Source of the DNA: Candidatus Tokpelaia sp. JSC188
Lineage (GTDB): Bacteria; Pseudomonadota; Alphaproteobacteria; Rhizobiales; Rhizobiaceae
Assembly (NCBI GenBank): GCA_003331065.1
Contig: QENB01000010.1
Location: forward strand, 19,995 to 83,994
Direction of reading: 5' to 3'
DNA: 64,000 nt
Every line of letters begins with the position of its first letter. Position 1 is the first letter of the stretch. The position numbers were made by a program, and so were the translations under genes. The notes below the pieces were generated by a model. The model searched no databases, was not told the DNA's origin, and saw nothing but the letters and a program-made list of their open reading frames with translations. Positions 1 through 8,840 of the stretch are shown piece after piece.

Positions 1-358
1 GATAGACTATACGTTTGGCAAATCCGCTTCCTAAGGATATTGCATACTCCCTAGTTGGCACTTGAAGTAGAATAAATCTAGGTTATTAATAAAGGTAAAT
101 CTCTAAGATACTTTAAGATACAGTAGCATAATTCACACTAATGCAAGTAAATTACAGAAAAAAAGGAATCCATGTTCTTTCATTAGTTGAATGGAATATT
201 TCTTGCTTTATTTGCACACAATCAAAAAATACTGTCTTTCATATTCCAATTGAAAAACCAACTTTTTGGGCTCATTATATCTACCGTGTTTATACGACTT
301 AAGATTTACCTATATCCTTACAGCATATTCATAGTATTTTAGAAAATCTGCATCCCAT
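1..358. other. Intergenic, no gene recognised
   Basis: AT-rich sequence before the first gene, with stops in all frames. I see no RNA gene, repeat or convincing promoter. It could contain an eroded gene, but no fragment was recognisable. Confidence 0.5.
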
Positions 359-1048
359 ATGCTAACATTATTTCATCATCCCATGTCTTCTGCATCACGC
401 TATATACGCTTGCTACTGAGTGAATATGGAGTTGCAACTCAGTTGATCGTAGAATATGAATGGCAGAAACGTTACAAATTCCGCACGGTTAATCTTGCTG
501 GTACGATTCCTGTTTTGCTTGAAGGAAAAACACCAATTTGCGGTGCATCAGTCATCTGCGAATATCTTGACGAGACTCGCGGCGCTTATAAGACGCAGAG
601 CTATTTTTTCCCGCCAAATCCTCTTGGTCGAGCTGAAGTAAGGCGTCTTTGCGAATGGTTTTTGATTAAGTTAGAAAATGAAATTATCCGCCATTTAGTT
701 CGAGAACGCATTTATAAACAGGAAATGCCAAAATCACAGGGCGGAGGTGCTCCAGATTCGAGCATTCTACGCACAGCGCTGTCCAATATCCAGCCACATA
801 TGCAATACTTGAATTGGCTTGCAGCCAATCGTGATTGGCTTGGCGGCTCTTCACTCTCCTACGCGGATTTTGCAGCAAGTGCAACAGTTTCAATTCTTGA
901 TTATATGGGAGAGATAGAATGGACTTCCTATCCTATGGCACATGACTGGTATGCTCGCCTAAAATCTCGCCCTTCGTTTCGATCTATTTTAGCTGACCGT
1001 ATTCGTGTAATGGCGCCAATCGCCCATTATGCAGACCTTGATTTCTAA
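359..1048 (+). CDS. Glutathione S-transferase family protein
   Basis: A 229-residue cytosolic protein with the GST two-domain layout. The N-terminal thioredoxin-like half (about 1-80) has the GTIPVL segment with the expected cis-proline (P51) and a GASVI segment (62-66) where glutathione's gamma-glutamyl group normally binds. The C-terminal helical half (about 90-225) has the SLSYADFAAS stretch typical of the fold. GSTs conjugate glutathione to electrophiles or act as stress or isomerase enzymes; the substrate cannot be inferred. The ATG lacks a strong ribosome binding site. It is followed by an SDR protein on the same strand after 281 bp, so they are probably not tightly co-transcribed. Family assignment is secure, specific function is not. 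Confidence 0.85.
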   Translation: MLTLFHHPMSSASRYIRLLLSEYGVATQLIVEYEWQKRYKFRTVNLAGTIPVLLEGKTPICGASVICEYLDETRGAYKTQSYFFPPNPLGRAEVRRLCEWFLIKLENEIIRHLVRERIYKQEMPKSQGGGAPDSSILRTALSNIQPHMQYLNWLAANRDWLGGSSLSYADFAASATVSILDYMGEIEWTSYPMAHDWYARLKSRPSFRSILADRIRVMAPIAHYADLDF

Positions 1049-1329
1049 AAAAACAGAAAAAACTAAAAATTGTTTGGCTTTATGTCTATGCCTCCGGAGA
1101 AATTTACTAACCACGCATATAAATGAAAGTCTCAGGGTTGATCAAAAAGTAGGTGTATACCCCTTTCCCTTTTCCTCTATTATACAAAAACCATCTCTTA
1201 GATTATTCATCGTTGGTTCTCGGCATAATAGAGCAAATTTTAGCAGCACAACAGTCTGCAATCCTATTGCCAGCAGCTTGCTTCACGGAAAATTAATGAT
1301 AATATCAAAACAGAATGGAAGGCTGATAT

Positions 1330-2181
1330 ATGACATTTTTTATCTTCGGTGCTGGTTATACTGGAAAGGCGTTTTCCTTAACTCAGTCGATGCCAGTATA
1401 TGGCACAACAAGAGATATAGCACATTTCAAAACGTTGAAAGCAGCTAATATCATCCCTCTTCTGTTTGATGGCGTGAATCTCAGCACTTCTATTATCATT
1501 GCATTAAAAAGAACTACACATCTCATTATCAGTATTGCATCGACTGCAGTAGGAGATCCGGTCTTAGGGCTGCCTAACCTGTGGAGTAAAATGCCCATTC
1601 TTCAATGGATTGGATATCTGTCCACTGTTGGTGTTTACGGCAATCATAATGGTCGATGGGTTGATGAAACAGCTCCATGCTATACAACCTTACCTCGCAA
1701 TAAAAAACGCATAGAAATTGAGAAATCTTGGCAACGTTTTTCTAGACAATATAATATTCCTCTGGCTATTCTGCGTCTTGCCGGTATTTATGGCCCTGGC
1801 CGAAATGCTTTTGTCAAACTACGAAAAGGAAAAGCTCACCGTATTATCAAACCGGGACAGGTGTTTAATCGCGTTCATGTAGCAGATATTGCTGGCGCAA
1901 TAAATCATCTAGCTGATAACAAGTGCTCTGGCATCTTTAATATTTGCGATAATGAACCAGCATTCCCACAGGATGTTATTACATTTGCAGCTCGACTGCT
2001 AAGAATGCAAGTACCACCGGAGATTCCGTTTGAAAAAGCGGATATTCCCTCCGTGATTCGTTCTTTTTATAGTGATAATAAAAGAGTTTCTAATAAGCTG
2101 CTTCTCAAAACAGGCTATCGTCTCAACTACCCTGATTATCGCAAAGCATTGACGTTAATTTGGCAGACCCGAGATTGGTAG
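1330..2181 (+). CDS. SDR-family NAD(P)-dependent epimerase-like protein (YeeZ type)
   Basis: A 283-residue extended short-chain dehydrogenase/reductase. The nucleotide-binding motif GAGYTG is at residues 7-12 of the Rossmann fold. The STVGVYG segment (98-104) carries the Ser/Tyr environment of the SDR active site, followed by LRLAGIYGPGRNA near 148-160 and a C-terminal substrate lobe. The length agrees with YeeZ-like proteins of alphaproteobacteria. The substrate is unknown; nucleotide-sugar epimerase activity is only family-level inference. Start ATG at 1330 is followed immediately by the beta-strand leading to the glycine motif, so little upstream extension is possible. The next gene (glucokinase) is 730 bp away, across a decayed region. 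Confidence 0.8.
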   Translation: MTFFIFGAGYTGKAFSLTQSMPVYGTTRDIAHFKTLKAANIIPLLFDGVNLSTSIIIALKRTTHLIISIASTAVGDPVLGLPNLWSKMPILQWIGYLSTVGVYGNHNGRWVDETAPCYTTLPRNKKRIEIEKSWQRFSRQYNIPLAILRLAGIYGPGRNAFVKLRKGKAHRIIKPGQVFNRVHVADIAGAINHLADNKCSGIFNICDNEPAFPQDVITFAARLLRMQVPPEIPFEKADIPSVIRSFYSDNKRVSNKLLLKTGYRLNYPDYRKALTLIWQTRDW

Positions 2182-2286
2182 AATAGACAGGTGAGAATTA
2201 TAATGATCAAGTGTCAAAATAATCTGTGTGATAAAATTATTCCTGATTGTAATAAAGTAGTTGTCTTTAATAGGAAGTAGAGAAAC

Positions 2287-2900
2287 ACATGTCACCGATA
2301 AATTGGCCAAACAAATCTCTGATGTGCAGGAAACTCCAATGAAAGATATTACTAAATTGAAAATTTTTATTTCAAAAAATGCCTTTTCGGCATAACAACA
2401 AGTGTTATTAACTACAGTGACTTTCTCACTGGCAACTCATTTTCTTTTGGACAGAACTGTAATCGAGGATTTCTAGCATTGATCAGTTTTATTGAAAGTT
2501 TGTTATACCAGAAAGCAAAAAAGAGCTGGTCGAGGCCGCTTGTCAGTGGTATGTCACAGCCGCACGGTGGTTTGATGCCTATACAAAAGCTCTCGTGGCA
2601 TAAAAGGGAAGATATGTTTTGCGTTTCCTAGTGGAAGCCAAAGTACTTTTTATTGATTCGGCCAAATGGAGCATGCCCCATGGGGATTTTGAAATTTTCC
2701 GCTCAGAAGCCACAAATCGAACATATTTTTGTTCATCACGGCATCAAAAAACATCTTCGTGATATAACGGTTAGCAATAGCCAGTCATGGCTGCGCAGAA
2801 TGCAATTTTACTTGAGGGATAATTTGCACTTTTATCTCCACTTAAAATACAAGAGCGGATGCTTCGCCTGTTTGTCATACCCACCAGGTATAGGTATTAA
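2287..2900 (+). pseudogene. Decayed gene remnant of unknown identity
   Basis: The gap between the SDR gene and glk has protein-like stretches broken by stops and frame changes. From 2511 one frame reads ESKKELVEAACQWYVTAARW, meets TAA at 2601, and continues in the same frame with protein-like sequence to about 2745 (including SAKWSMPHGDFEIFRSEA). The text then continues in another frame as HHGIKKHLRDITVSNSQ and onward to about 2880. A shorter upstream frame (2297-2392) may belong to it. I do not recognise the family. The composition suggests a formerly functional gene with one nonsense mutation and at least one frameshift rather than random spacer. The boundaries are approximate. Confidence 0.4.
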
Positions 2901-2911
2901 GGGAAGCGGAC

Positions 2912-4018
2912 GTGATTCCTCGCTTGACTGGTGGTTTACGGATGCATCTCACCCTCCAAGAAATAACGAACGACTCCATAAATAATATCGTGAGCCAAAT
3001 TATGAGTCTTTTTTTCCCCAAATTGCCCGGTCCATTCCTTGTTGGTGATATCGGCGGTACTAATGCACGCTTTTCAATGATTAGCCCAGATGAAGATGAC
3101 GAACAGATTTTCCCGACGGATAAAGTGTCTGATTTTAAAAATATTGATGAGGCTATTGAACAAAGCATCTTACCGCTTGCCAAAGAAAAACCAAATAGCC
3201 TTATCTTAGCCGTTGCCGCGCCCGTAGAAGGAAAGATCATTCCTCTTACTAATTCACACTGGTTTATCAATGCACAGTCTCTCATTAAGCGTTTTGGCTT
3301 TAAAAGCGTACTTGTGATTAATGATTTTGAAGCACAGGCTATGGCGACTACAGCCCTAGACGAAAAGTATCTTTGGAAAATTGGCGATAAAGGAACAAGT
3401 AGCTATGGTGCCCGTGTTGTTCTAGGTCCTGGAACTGGTCTTGGTGTTGCAGGTCTTGCCTGTGCCAACAAACGGTACATGCCAGTGGCAGGTGAAGGCG
3501 GGCATATAGATTTTGCTCCACGTACTAAACGTGATATAGAGCTTTTTCCGTATTTTCTCCACAATGAAGGGCGTGTTAGCGCTGAAGAAATTCTTAGCGG
3601 ACGCGGGCTTACCAGTATTTATCGCGCAATCTGCAATCTGGATGGTATAAAGGTAGAATTTGAAAAAGCTGATGCTATCACCGGAGCAGCACATCATGCA
3701 GACCAGCCGCAAGCTAATGAAGCAGTTGATCTTTTTCTGACCTATCTTGCCCGTTTTGCAGGTGATTTTGCATTAATTTTTAAGGCACATGGTGGGGTTT
3801 ATATTGGTGGCGGCATTATTCCCAAAATCATGGCCTTCATTAATGAAGATTCATTCAGAGCACAATTTGAAGATAAAGCCCCACATAGAAAACTTCTGGA
3901 AACTATACCGATTTACGTCATGACTCATCCACGTGCTGCCTTGGAGGGTATGGCTGCCTTTACTCGAAATGGAGAACATTTCCTCTTGGATTACCAAGAC
4001 CGATTGTGGACAGGATAA
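2912..4018 (+). CDS. glk: Glucokinase
   Basis: ATP-dependent phosphorylation of glucose to glucose-6-phosphate in the cytosol. The protein is a ROK/hexokinase-fold bacterial glucokinase. The phosphate-binding motif GDIGGTNARF is at residues 45-54 of the longest frame, VINDFEAQA (135-143) includes the catalytic Asp, GPGTGLGVA is at 172-180, and GEGGHIDF follows near 194. The chosen GTG start at 2912 has GGGAAG six bases upstream; ATG codons at 2942 and 3002 are alternatives, and the conserved domain starts only near residue 42, so the first 30 residues may not be real. A strong terminator-like hairpin follows. With galP nearby and pgi 5 kb downstream it gives an uptake-to-fructose-6-phosphate path. 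Confidence 0.93.
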   Translation: MIPRLTGGLRMHLTLQEITNDSINNIVSQIMSLFFPKLPGPFLVGDIGGTNARFSMISPDEDDEQIFPTDKVSDFKNIDEAIEQSILPLAKEKPNSLILAVAAPVEGKIIPLTNSHWFINAQSLIKRFGFKSVLVINDFEAQAMATTALDEKYLWKIGDKGTSSYGARVVLGPGTGLGVAGLACANKRYMPVAGEGGHIDFAPRTKRDIELFPYFLHNEGRVSAEEILSGRGLTSIYRAICNLDGIKVEFEKADAITGAAHHADQPQANEAVDLFLTYLARFAGDFALIFKAHGGVYIGGGIIPKIMAFINEDSFRAQFEDKAPHRKLLETIPIYVMTHPRAALEGMAAFTRNGEHFLLDYQDRLWTG

Positions 4019-4068
4019 AGAGGTGGAGAAACCCATCCGTAAGTCTTCTTTAGAAGGCCTGCGTCTTT

Positions 4069-4095
4069 AACTAACTTGAGCTTCTTAGGTTAGTT
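4069..4095 (+). terminator. Likely terminator of glk
   Basis: An 11-bp stem (AACTAACTTGA / TTAGGTTAGTT, with two G-U pairs in RNA) closes a 5-base loop, followed by CTTTATAC. It lies 51 bp after the glk stop. A smaller hairpin (about 4042-4058) precedes it. The T tract is short, so termination efficiency is uncertain. Confidence 0.55.
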
Positions 4096-4509
4096 CTTTA
4101 TACGCTGCCTTCATTCCCTTGAATAATTAGTTATAAACTTCCTGTCAGAGAAGTTTTATCTTAGCAATAGCCAGTGTGTCAGTGTATAAGGAGAGTATCG
4201 TTGTGATATATATATTGGGAAGTATTTTTGCACATTTTTACAGCACATGAGCATAATGATCGGGGCGCGTCGCTTATAGCCCGATTGCATTCGGAAATTT
4301 AAAAAAGCATGATTTTATAATCAGTAGATATTATACTTGACGAAAGGCTTTATGCGATAGTACCCCCTCCAATCTTACCCCCCCCAATTTCATTTCCTCC
4401 CTCATTACTCTGTAAGCATATAAACTGAAGCTACATCATCTCAGTAATTTTAATTGTTTTGCACAGAAAAATTCCACTCACGTTTAATAAACACATGTAG
4501 GAATATTTA
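4096..4509. other. Intergenic between convergent glk and galP
   Basis: No gene or RNA seen. It contains an 8-C homopolymer (4378-4385) preceded by a CCCCC run at 4363-4367, unusual in this AT-rich DNA. Confidence 0.5.
4378..4385. repeat. 8-C homopolymer, intergenic
   Basis: Run of eight C in the glk-galP spacer. See also 13995-14002, 43755-43763 and 53301-53307. Confidence 0.9.
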
Positions 4510-5904
4510 TTACAACAATTGACCAATATCACGTAACCGTCTTCCCTGCATTAGATTAGCTTCAATCTTTTCTAACGAGATCTCTTTTGTTTCTGGCACA
4601 AACCACCATGTTACAACAGAAAATAGAGAATTAAGTGCAGCATATAGCCAGAATGTATTAGCTGCCCCCAACACATTGAGAAGAGACAGAAAAGTCGCAG
4701 CAAGAATCATATTTGCCAGCCAATTAGTCGCAGTTGAGATGGTAATACCAAAATCACGACCTTTGAGTGGCTGAATCTCTGAACACAAAACCCAAATCAA
4801 AGGCCCTGCACTCATGGCAAATCCAGCAATGAATACCAGAAGCATTATAACTGAAAAATAATGTGCCCAAGTTGCATCCAAATCCAAATACAGCATTAGC
4901 CCTAATAAATCCATGGAGAATGCCATAACAGAAAAACCAAGTAACAACGTTGGGCGCCGCCCCCAACGATCTACAACACCAATAGCAATAAAAGTTGCTA
5001 GTACATTAACTGAACCTACTAGCACTGATCCCCACATTTGTTCTGCTGTTGTCAAAAAGCCAGCCATTCCCATGATTCTAGGCGCATAATACAAAACAAT
5101 GTTGATACCTGTACATTGTTGCATAATTTGCAACAAAACACCAAGACCAACAGAACGACGAAAGTTTTTATTATCCCTGAAAAGAGTCCAACCACTTTGC
5201 TTTATTTGCAAACTTTTCTCAATTTCTTGCAACTCAGTTACAACTTCTTTCCGTGTTAGACGGATTTCTTCAAGTACTTTCTCCGCCTCTTGTTCTCGTC
5301 CCTTGGATATGAGCCAACGTGGACTACGCGGAAGTGTAGCCACACCTATAAACAAAAATACAGCGGGAATCACGACAATCCCTAACATCCATCGCCATGC
5401 TTCATAATAGCTTAGCACTGTATCGGAAATAAAAGCTGTCAATAAGCCGAATGTAATCAACAGCTGATAAAGTGAAATCATACTGCCGCGGATTTTCTCA
5501 GGCGCTATTTCTGAAAGATAAAGAGGTGTCGCATAGGAAGCGATACCAACCGCAATACCAAGAAGAATTCGCGCTGCAATAAGAATTTCCACATTAGGTG
5601 TAAACGCACACAAAAATGAGCCAATAATAAAAAGAACTGCTCCTACTAAAAGGCTGTATTTACGCCCGATATAATAAGAAAGCCAGCCAGCAAAAATAGC
5701 TCCAACTGCTGCTCCCAACATTAAAGCTCCCATGATATGCTCCTGCATCGTATCTGACAATGCAAACTCTTCAGCAATAAATTGAAGCGCTCCTGAAATA
5801 ACTCCTGTATCAAGTCCGAACAATAAACCTGCAATGGCTCCTAGAAAGCCAACAACAGCGATTCTTCTTTTTTTTAATACTGTACTATTAATATCCAATT
5901 TCAT
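4510..5904 (-). CDS. galP: MFS sugar/H+ symporter, GalP-like
   Basis: An inner-membrane 12-helix sugar porter of 464 residues, importing galactose/glucose-type hexoses with protons. Sugar-porter signatures are in order: GLLFGLDTGVISGAL in helix 1, GRK in loop 2-3, YLSEIAPEKIRGSMISLYQL after helix 4, PRSPRW after helix 6, QQCTGINIVLYYAP in helix 7, DRWGRRP in loop 8-9, and PETKEISLE after helix 12. From memory it resembles Escherichia coli GalP unusually closely over its whole length (for example the SAGPLIWVLCSEIQPLKGRD segment), more than expected for an alphaproteobacterial sugar porter, suggesting horizontal acquisition. It stands alone, divergent from dapB and convergent with glk. Exact sugar specificity is inferred. 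Confidence 0.88.
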   Translation of the reverse strand: MKLDINSTVLKKRRIAVVGFLGAIAGLLFGLDTGVISGALQFIAEEFALSDTMQEHIMGALMLGAAVGAIFAGWLSYYIGRKYSLLVGAVLFIIGSFLCAFTPNVEILIAARILLGIAVGIASYATPLYLSEIAPEKIRGSMISLYQLLITFGLLTAFISDTVLSYYEAWRWMLGIVVIPAVFLFIGVATLPRSPRWLISKGREQEAEKVLEEIRLTRKEVVTELQEIEKSLQIKQSGWTLFRDNKNFRRSVGLGVLLQIMQQCTGINIVLYYAPRIMGMAGFLTTAEQMWGSVLVGSVNVLATFIAIGVVDRWGRRPTLLLGFSVMAFSMDLLGLMLYLDLDATWAHYFSVIMLLVFIAGFAMSAGPLIWVLCSEIQPLKGRDFGITISTATNWLANMILAATFLSLLNVLGAANTFWLYAALNSLFSVVTWWFVPETKEISLEKIEANLMQGRRLRDIGQLL

Positions 5905-6066
5905 TTCCTCCCTTTTAATCTCCCTTAATTACTTTAATAAGCGGATTTTAATTCAGAAAAAGATTTTTTTACAAAAAAACTATTATCATTCTAAACGATG
6001 GTTTTCTCCTCAATCAGTTACTGATAAAAAGCAATAATAGACATATTTATAAAGAGGTAAAGTATC

Positions 6067-6870
6067 ATGCGTTTTGCAGTTATTGGGGCGAGCGGAAAAA
6101 TGGGGCGAGAACTAATCCGTGCAGTCGCGCAGACAGATGGCATTGAGCTTGCTGCAGCTGTTGACCGTCAGGGATCCGAATGGCTAGGAAAAGATGCTGG
6201 TATATTAGCCGGCATTGAGCCGCTTGGCATTAAAGTCACATCAGATATTTTCGATAACCTTTCTGAAATTGATGGAATTCTGGATTTCACAAGGCCGGAA
6301 GTTAGTGTTATTTATGCTGATCATGCGGCCCGGATGCATATCGTTCACATTATCGGAACAACCGGTTTTTCTGAAACGGACGAAAAAAAAATAACGACAG
6401 CTGCGCGTCAAGCAACGATCGTCAAATCAAGCAATATGAGTCTTGCTGTTAATCTACTTGTCGATCTGACGCAAAAAGCAGCCCAGATCATTGGCTCTGA
6501 GGATTTTGATATTGAAATTGTTGAAATGCATCATCGATATAAAGTAGATGCTCCCTCAGGCACAGCTCTGCTGCTAGCAAAGGCAATTGCAAAAGGGCGT
6601 ACAATTGACCTTGCGAAAAAAAACGTTTGCAGATGTAACGGATATACTGGCCCCCGAGAAGAAGGCTCAATCGGTTTTGCCTCCTTGCGTGGCGGTACAG
6701 TTGTAGGTGAACATTCTGTTATTTTTGCTGGAAAAAATGAACGCATTATTCTTTCCCATGTTGCTGAGGATAGATCAATTTTTGCATATGGTGCTGTTAA
6801 GGCAGCCTTCTGGGCACAAAGTAAACCACCTGGCCTTTATTCAATGCTCGATGTATTGACTGCTGATTAA
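6067..6870 (+). CDS. dapB: 4-hydroxy-tetrahydrodipicolinate reductase
   Basis: NAD(P)H-dependent reduction step of the diaminopimelate/lysine pathway, supplying DAP for peptidoglycan. The 267-residue protein has the Rossmann motif [10 protein letters not shown] (about 7-16) and the DapB signature [20 protein letters not shown] (about 153-172) with the catalytic His and the substrate-binding Lys. The length is normal. ATG at 6067 is preceded by AGAGGT with good spacing. gpmA follows after 45 bp on the same strand, an arrangement also found in Brucella-type genomes, so the two are probably co-transcribed. Confidence 0.96.
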   Translation: MRFAVIGASGKMGRELIRAVAQTDGIELAAAVDRQGSEWLGKDAGILAGIEPLGIKVTSDIFDNLSEIDGILDFTRPEVSVIYADHAARMHIVHIIGTTGFSETDEKKITTAARQATIVKSSNMSLAVNLLVDLTQKAAQIIGSEDFDIEIVEMHHRYKVDAPSGTALLLAKAIAKGRTIDLAKKNVCRCNGYTGPREEGSIGFASLRGGTVVGEHSVIFAGKNERIILSHVAEDRSIFAYGAVKAAFWAQSKPPGLYSMLDVLTAD

Positions 6871-6915
6871 GAATCACAGAAATAATCGCCCAAGATACAA
6901 CGGAGATAATTAGTA

Positions 6916-7536
6916 ATGGCACGTATACTGGTCCTTATTCGCCATGGCCAAAGTGAATGGAATCTGAAAAATCTTTTTACTGGATGGCGTAACCCTGCCC
7001 TAACGAATCTAGGGCATAGTGAAGCAATTTTGGCTGGGAAAAAGCTTAAGGCTGAGGGATTAAAATTTGATATTGCTTATACCTCTTCTTTACAAAGAGC
7101 ACAGGCCACATGCTTCCATATCTTTGATGAAATGAATCAGTCAAATCTTGAAACTATCAAAACCCAAGCTTTAAATGAGCGTGATTATGGTGACCTCTCA
7201 GGTCTAAACAAGGATGATGCGCGTAAGAAATGGGGAGAAGAGCAAGTTCATATTTGGCGACGCTCTTATGATATTCCACCACCAGGTGGTGAAAGCCTAC
7301 GAGATACCGGTGCGCGTGTATGGCCATATTATATGTACACCATCCAGCCACATGTTTTGCGAGGAGAAACAGTTCTAATAGCGGCGCACGGCAATTCTCT
7401 GCGTGTACTTATCATGGCACTAGAAGGACTTAGCGATAAAGAAATCATTAGGCAAGAGCTAGCAACTGGTGTGCCAGTCATTTATCGCTTGAATGCTGAT
7501 TCGACAATTGCCAGCAAGCGAGTGTTAGAGAACTAA
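6916..7536 (+). CDS. gpmA: 2,3-bisphosphoglycerate-dependent phosphoglycerate mutase
   Basis: Interconverts 3- and 2-phosphoglycerate in glycolysis/gluconeogenesis. It is the short alphaproteobacterial form of 206 residues. The phosphorylated His is H10 in RHGQSEWN, the acid/base Glu is E88 in [10 protein letters not shown], and the second catalytic His is H158 in AAHGNSLR. The sequence is very close to remembered Brucella GpmA. It begins 45 bp after dapB and is followed by a tRNA-Leu gene, the same neighbourhood as in Brucella. Confidence 0.96.
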   Translation: MARILVLIRHGQSEWNLKNLFTGWRNPALTNLGHSEAILAGKKLKAEGLKFDIAYTSSLQRAQATCFHIFDEMNQSNLETIKTQALNERDYGDLSGLNKDDARKKWGEEQVHIWRRSYDIPPPGGESLRDTGARVWPYYMYTIQPHVLRGETVLIAAHGNSLRVLIMALEGLSDKEIIRQELATGVPVIYRLNADSTIASKRVLEN

Positions 7537-7611
7537 AATTTGTCTTGATTTTCAAGCCAATGCTGAGTCAGGTATTTTACTGAATTTTTGCTATCCTGTC
7601 GCAAATTGTGG

Positions 7612-7640
7612 TTGACATGAACTGCTTAATTAGTTTGAAT
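7612..7640 (+). promoter_or_regulatory. Probable sigma-70 promoter for tRNA-Leu
   Basis: TTGACA (7612-7617), a 17-bp spacer and TTGAAT (7635-7640; four of six matches to TATAAT) end 16 bp before the mature tRNA-Leu 5' end, leaving room for a short leader. Confidence 0.5.
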
Positions 7641-7656
7641 GGCTGCAAGTCATGCA

Positions 7657-7741
7657 GCCCAGATGGCGGAATTGGTAGACGCGCAGGTTTCAGGTACCTG
7701 TGCCGCGTGGTGTGGAGGTTCGAGTCCTCTTCTGGGCACCA
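7657..7741 (+). tRNA. tRNA-Leu (anticodon CAG)
   Basis: An 85-nt class II tRNA. The acceptor stem is GCCCAGA/TCTGGGC with discriminator A and an encoded CCA (7739-7741). The anticodon stem CAGGT/ACCTG closes the loop TTCAGGT, giving anticodon CAG (reads CUG). The TPsiC arm contains GGTTCGAGTCC. The long variable arm is as expected for Leu. It follows gpmA on the same strand. Confidence 0.95.
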
Positions 7742-8058
7742 ACTATCTTTATTTCCTGTATTTATGTTGTTATCTGTACGGATAATTTCCCAATGTATTG
7801 CCCTTGGTGGGTTGTCAGATAAGTGCGCCTTTATTGTGCAGCGGTTGGACGAAGCCACCAAAAGCAAATTATCCGGTAAAAATGGCCAAAAATGAGCCTG
7901 ATTTATCCCGTTGGATTATCGCAACGGACCGCTTCGGTCAAAAACAGGATATTTCTTTTTTTGAACAATTGTCATAGGATGGTCCTTTCCCTATCTTATT
8001 CCTTTTTCAACTTTATATCTTGTCTTTACCAGTTTCGTGTCTTAGGAACTTTTTAGTT
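7742..8058. other. Spacer between tRNA-Leu and tRNA-Pro with a tiny ORF
   Basis: No established gene. An ATG at 7882 opens a 31-codon frame ending at 7977 (begins MAKNEPDLSRWIIATDRFGQ) that looks protein-like. A preceding frame (about 7801-7895) ends LDEATKSKLSGKNGQK. Both could be pieces of one decayed gene, or the 31-codon frame a small protein. No clear ribosome binding site. Confidence 0.3.
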
Positions 8059-8135
<77 letters not shown>

Positions 8136-8840
8136 AAAAATCGATAAATTGCTTGTAAAGCAACACATTTAGTATGGGTGGAAAGCCTAAAACGGTTAGA
8201 TAGGTCGCTTCATCAACAAATAAATGCAGCAGATATATACGCATTGCATAGAAAATTACGATAGATATAAGTAAAGAGAAACTCTATAATTTATCGTAAA
8301 TGTGGATTGCTGTTCTAAGATAAAGCCATTAACTTTCGAATAAAAACCCTACAAGTTCGATAGATAGTTTGTCTTCAATATGTATTGATAACCTTCACAT
8401 TGAGGTCATTATGATTAGGCCTATGAGGTTTATTAATTGAAACTTTATTTATAAGGTATCCACCAATTTTGCTTCTCATATATCTCCCATTAATAAAAAA
8501 GATAGTTAGTAAAATTCTTACCAGAGGGATAATGTGAAGATACTTTATCTAAAGCTACTTATTATAATTATCCTGCTGTGATTGATATAAAACACAAAAA
8601 TTGAGGCAATGCACAACGCAGCACTACTCTAAACAGTGAAGCTTGAAAAGCTTTCTTTTGCTAAACAACCATTGCATAGAAAGAACAAACCACCGCAAGC
8701 TCAACAACAATTACGATCGGGTCTTGCTTTTGCATAAGCTATAAATTTATGCACAGGCTATATTTTATCATTCTGCATCTTTCTCCAAGTCTATCTTTAT
8801 CTTACATTAACCAAATAGGAGAAACGAAAGAGGATATAGA
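8136..8840. other. Long intergenic region before pgi
   Basis: About 700 bp, strongly AT-rich, with stops in all frames. I see no RNA gene, attachment-site duplication of the tRNA 3' end, or recognisable gene remnant. AGGAGAAACGAAAGAGG just before pgi provides its ribosome binding region. Confidence 0.5.

Noticed and set aside
1029..1448. 139-codon plus-strand frame after the GST gene
   Set aside because: It overlaps the start of the SDR gene in another frame, and has no recognisable motif or conserved composition.
2653..2985. 110-codon frame upstream of glk as an intact gene
   Set aside because: It covers only part of the decayed region and runs into glk in another frame; its sensible text continues from a different frame upstream.
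7577..7867. 96-codon minus-strand frame across tRNA-Leu
   Set aside because: It is antisense to the tRNA gene and its coding potential comes from the tRNA complement.
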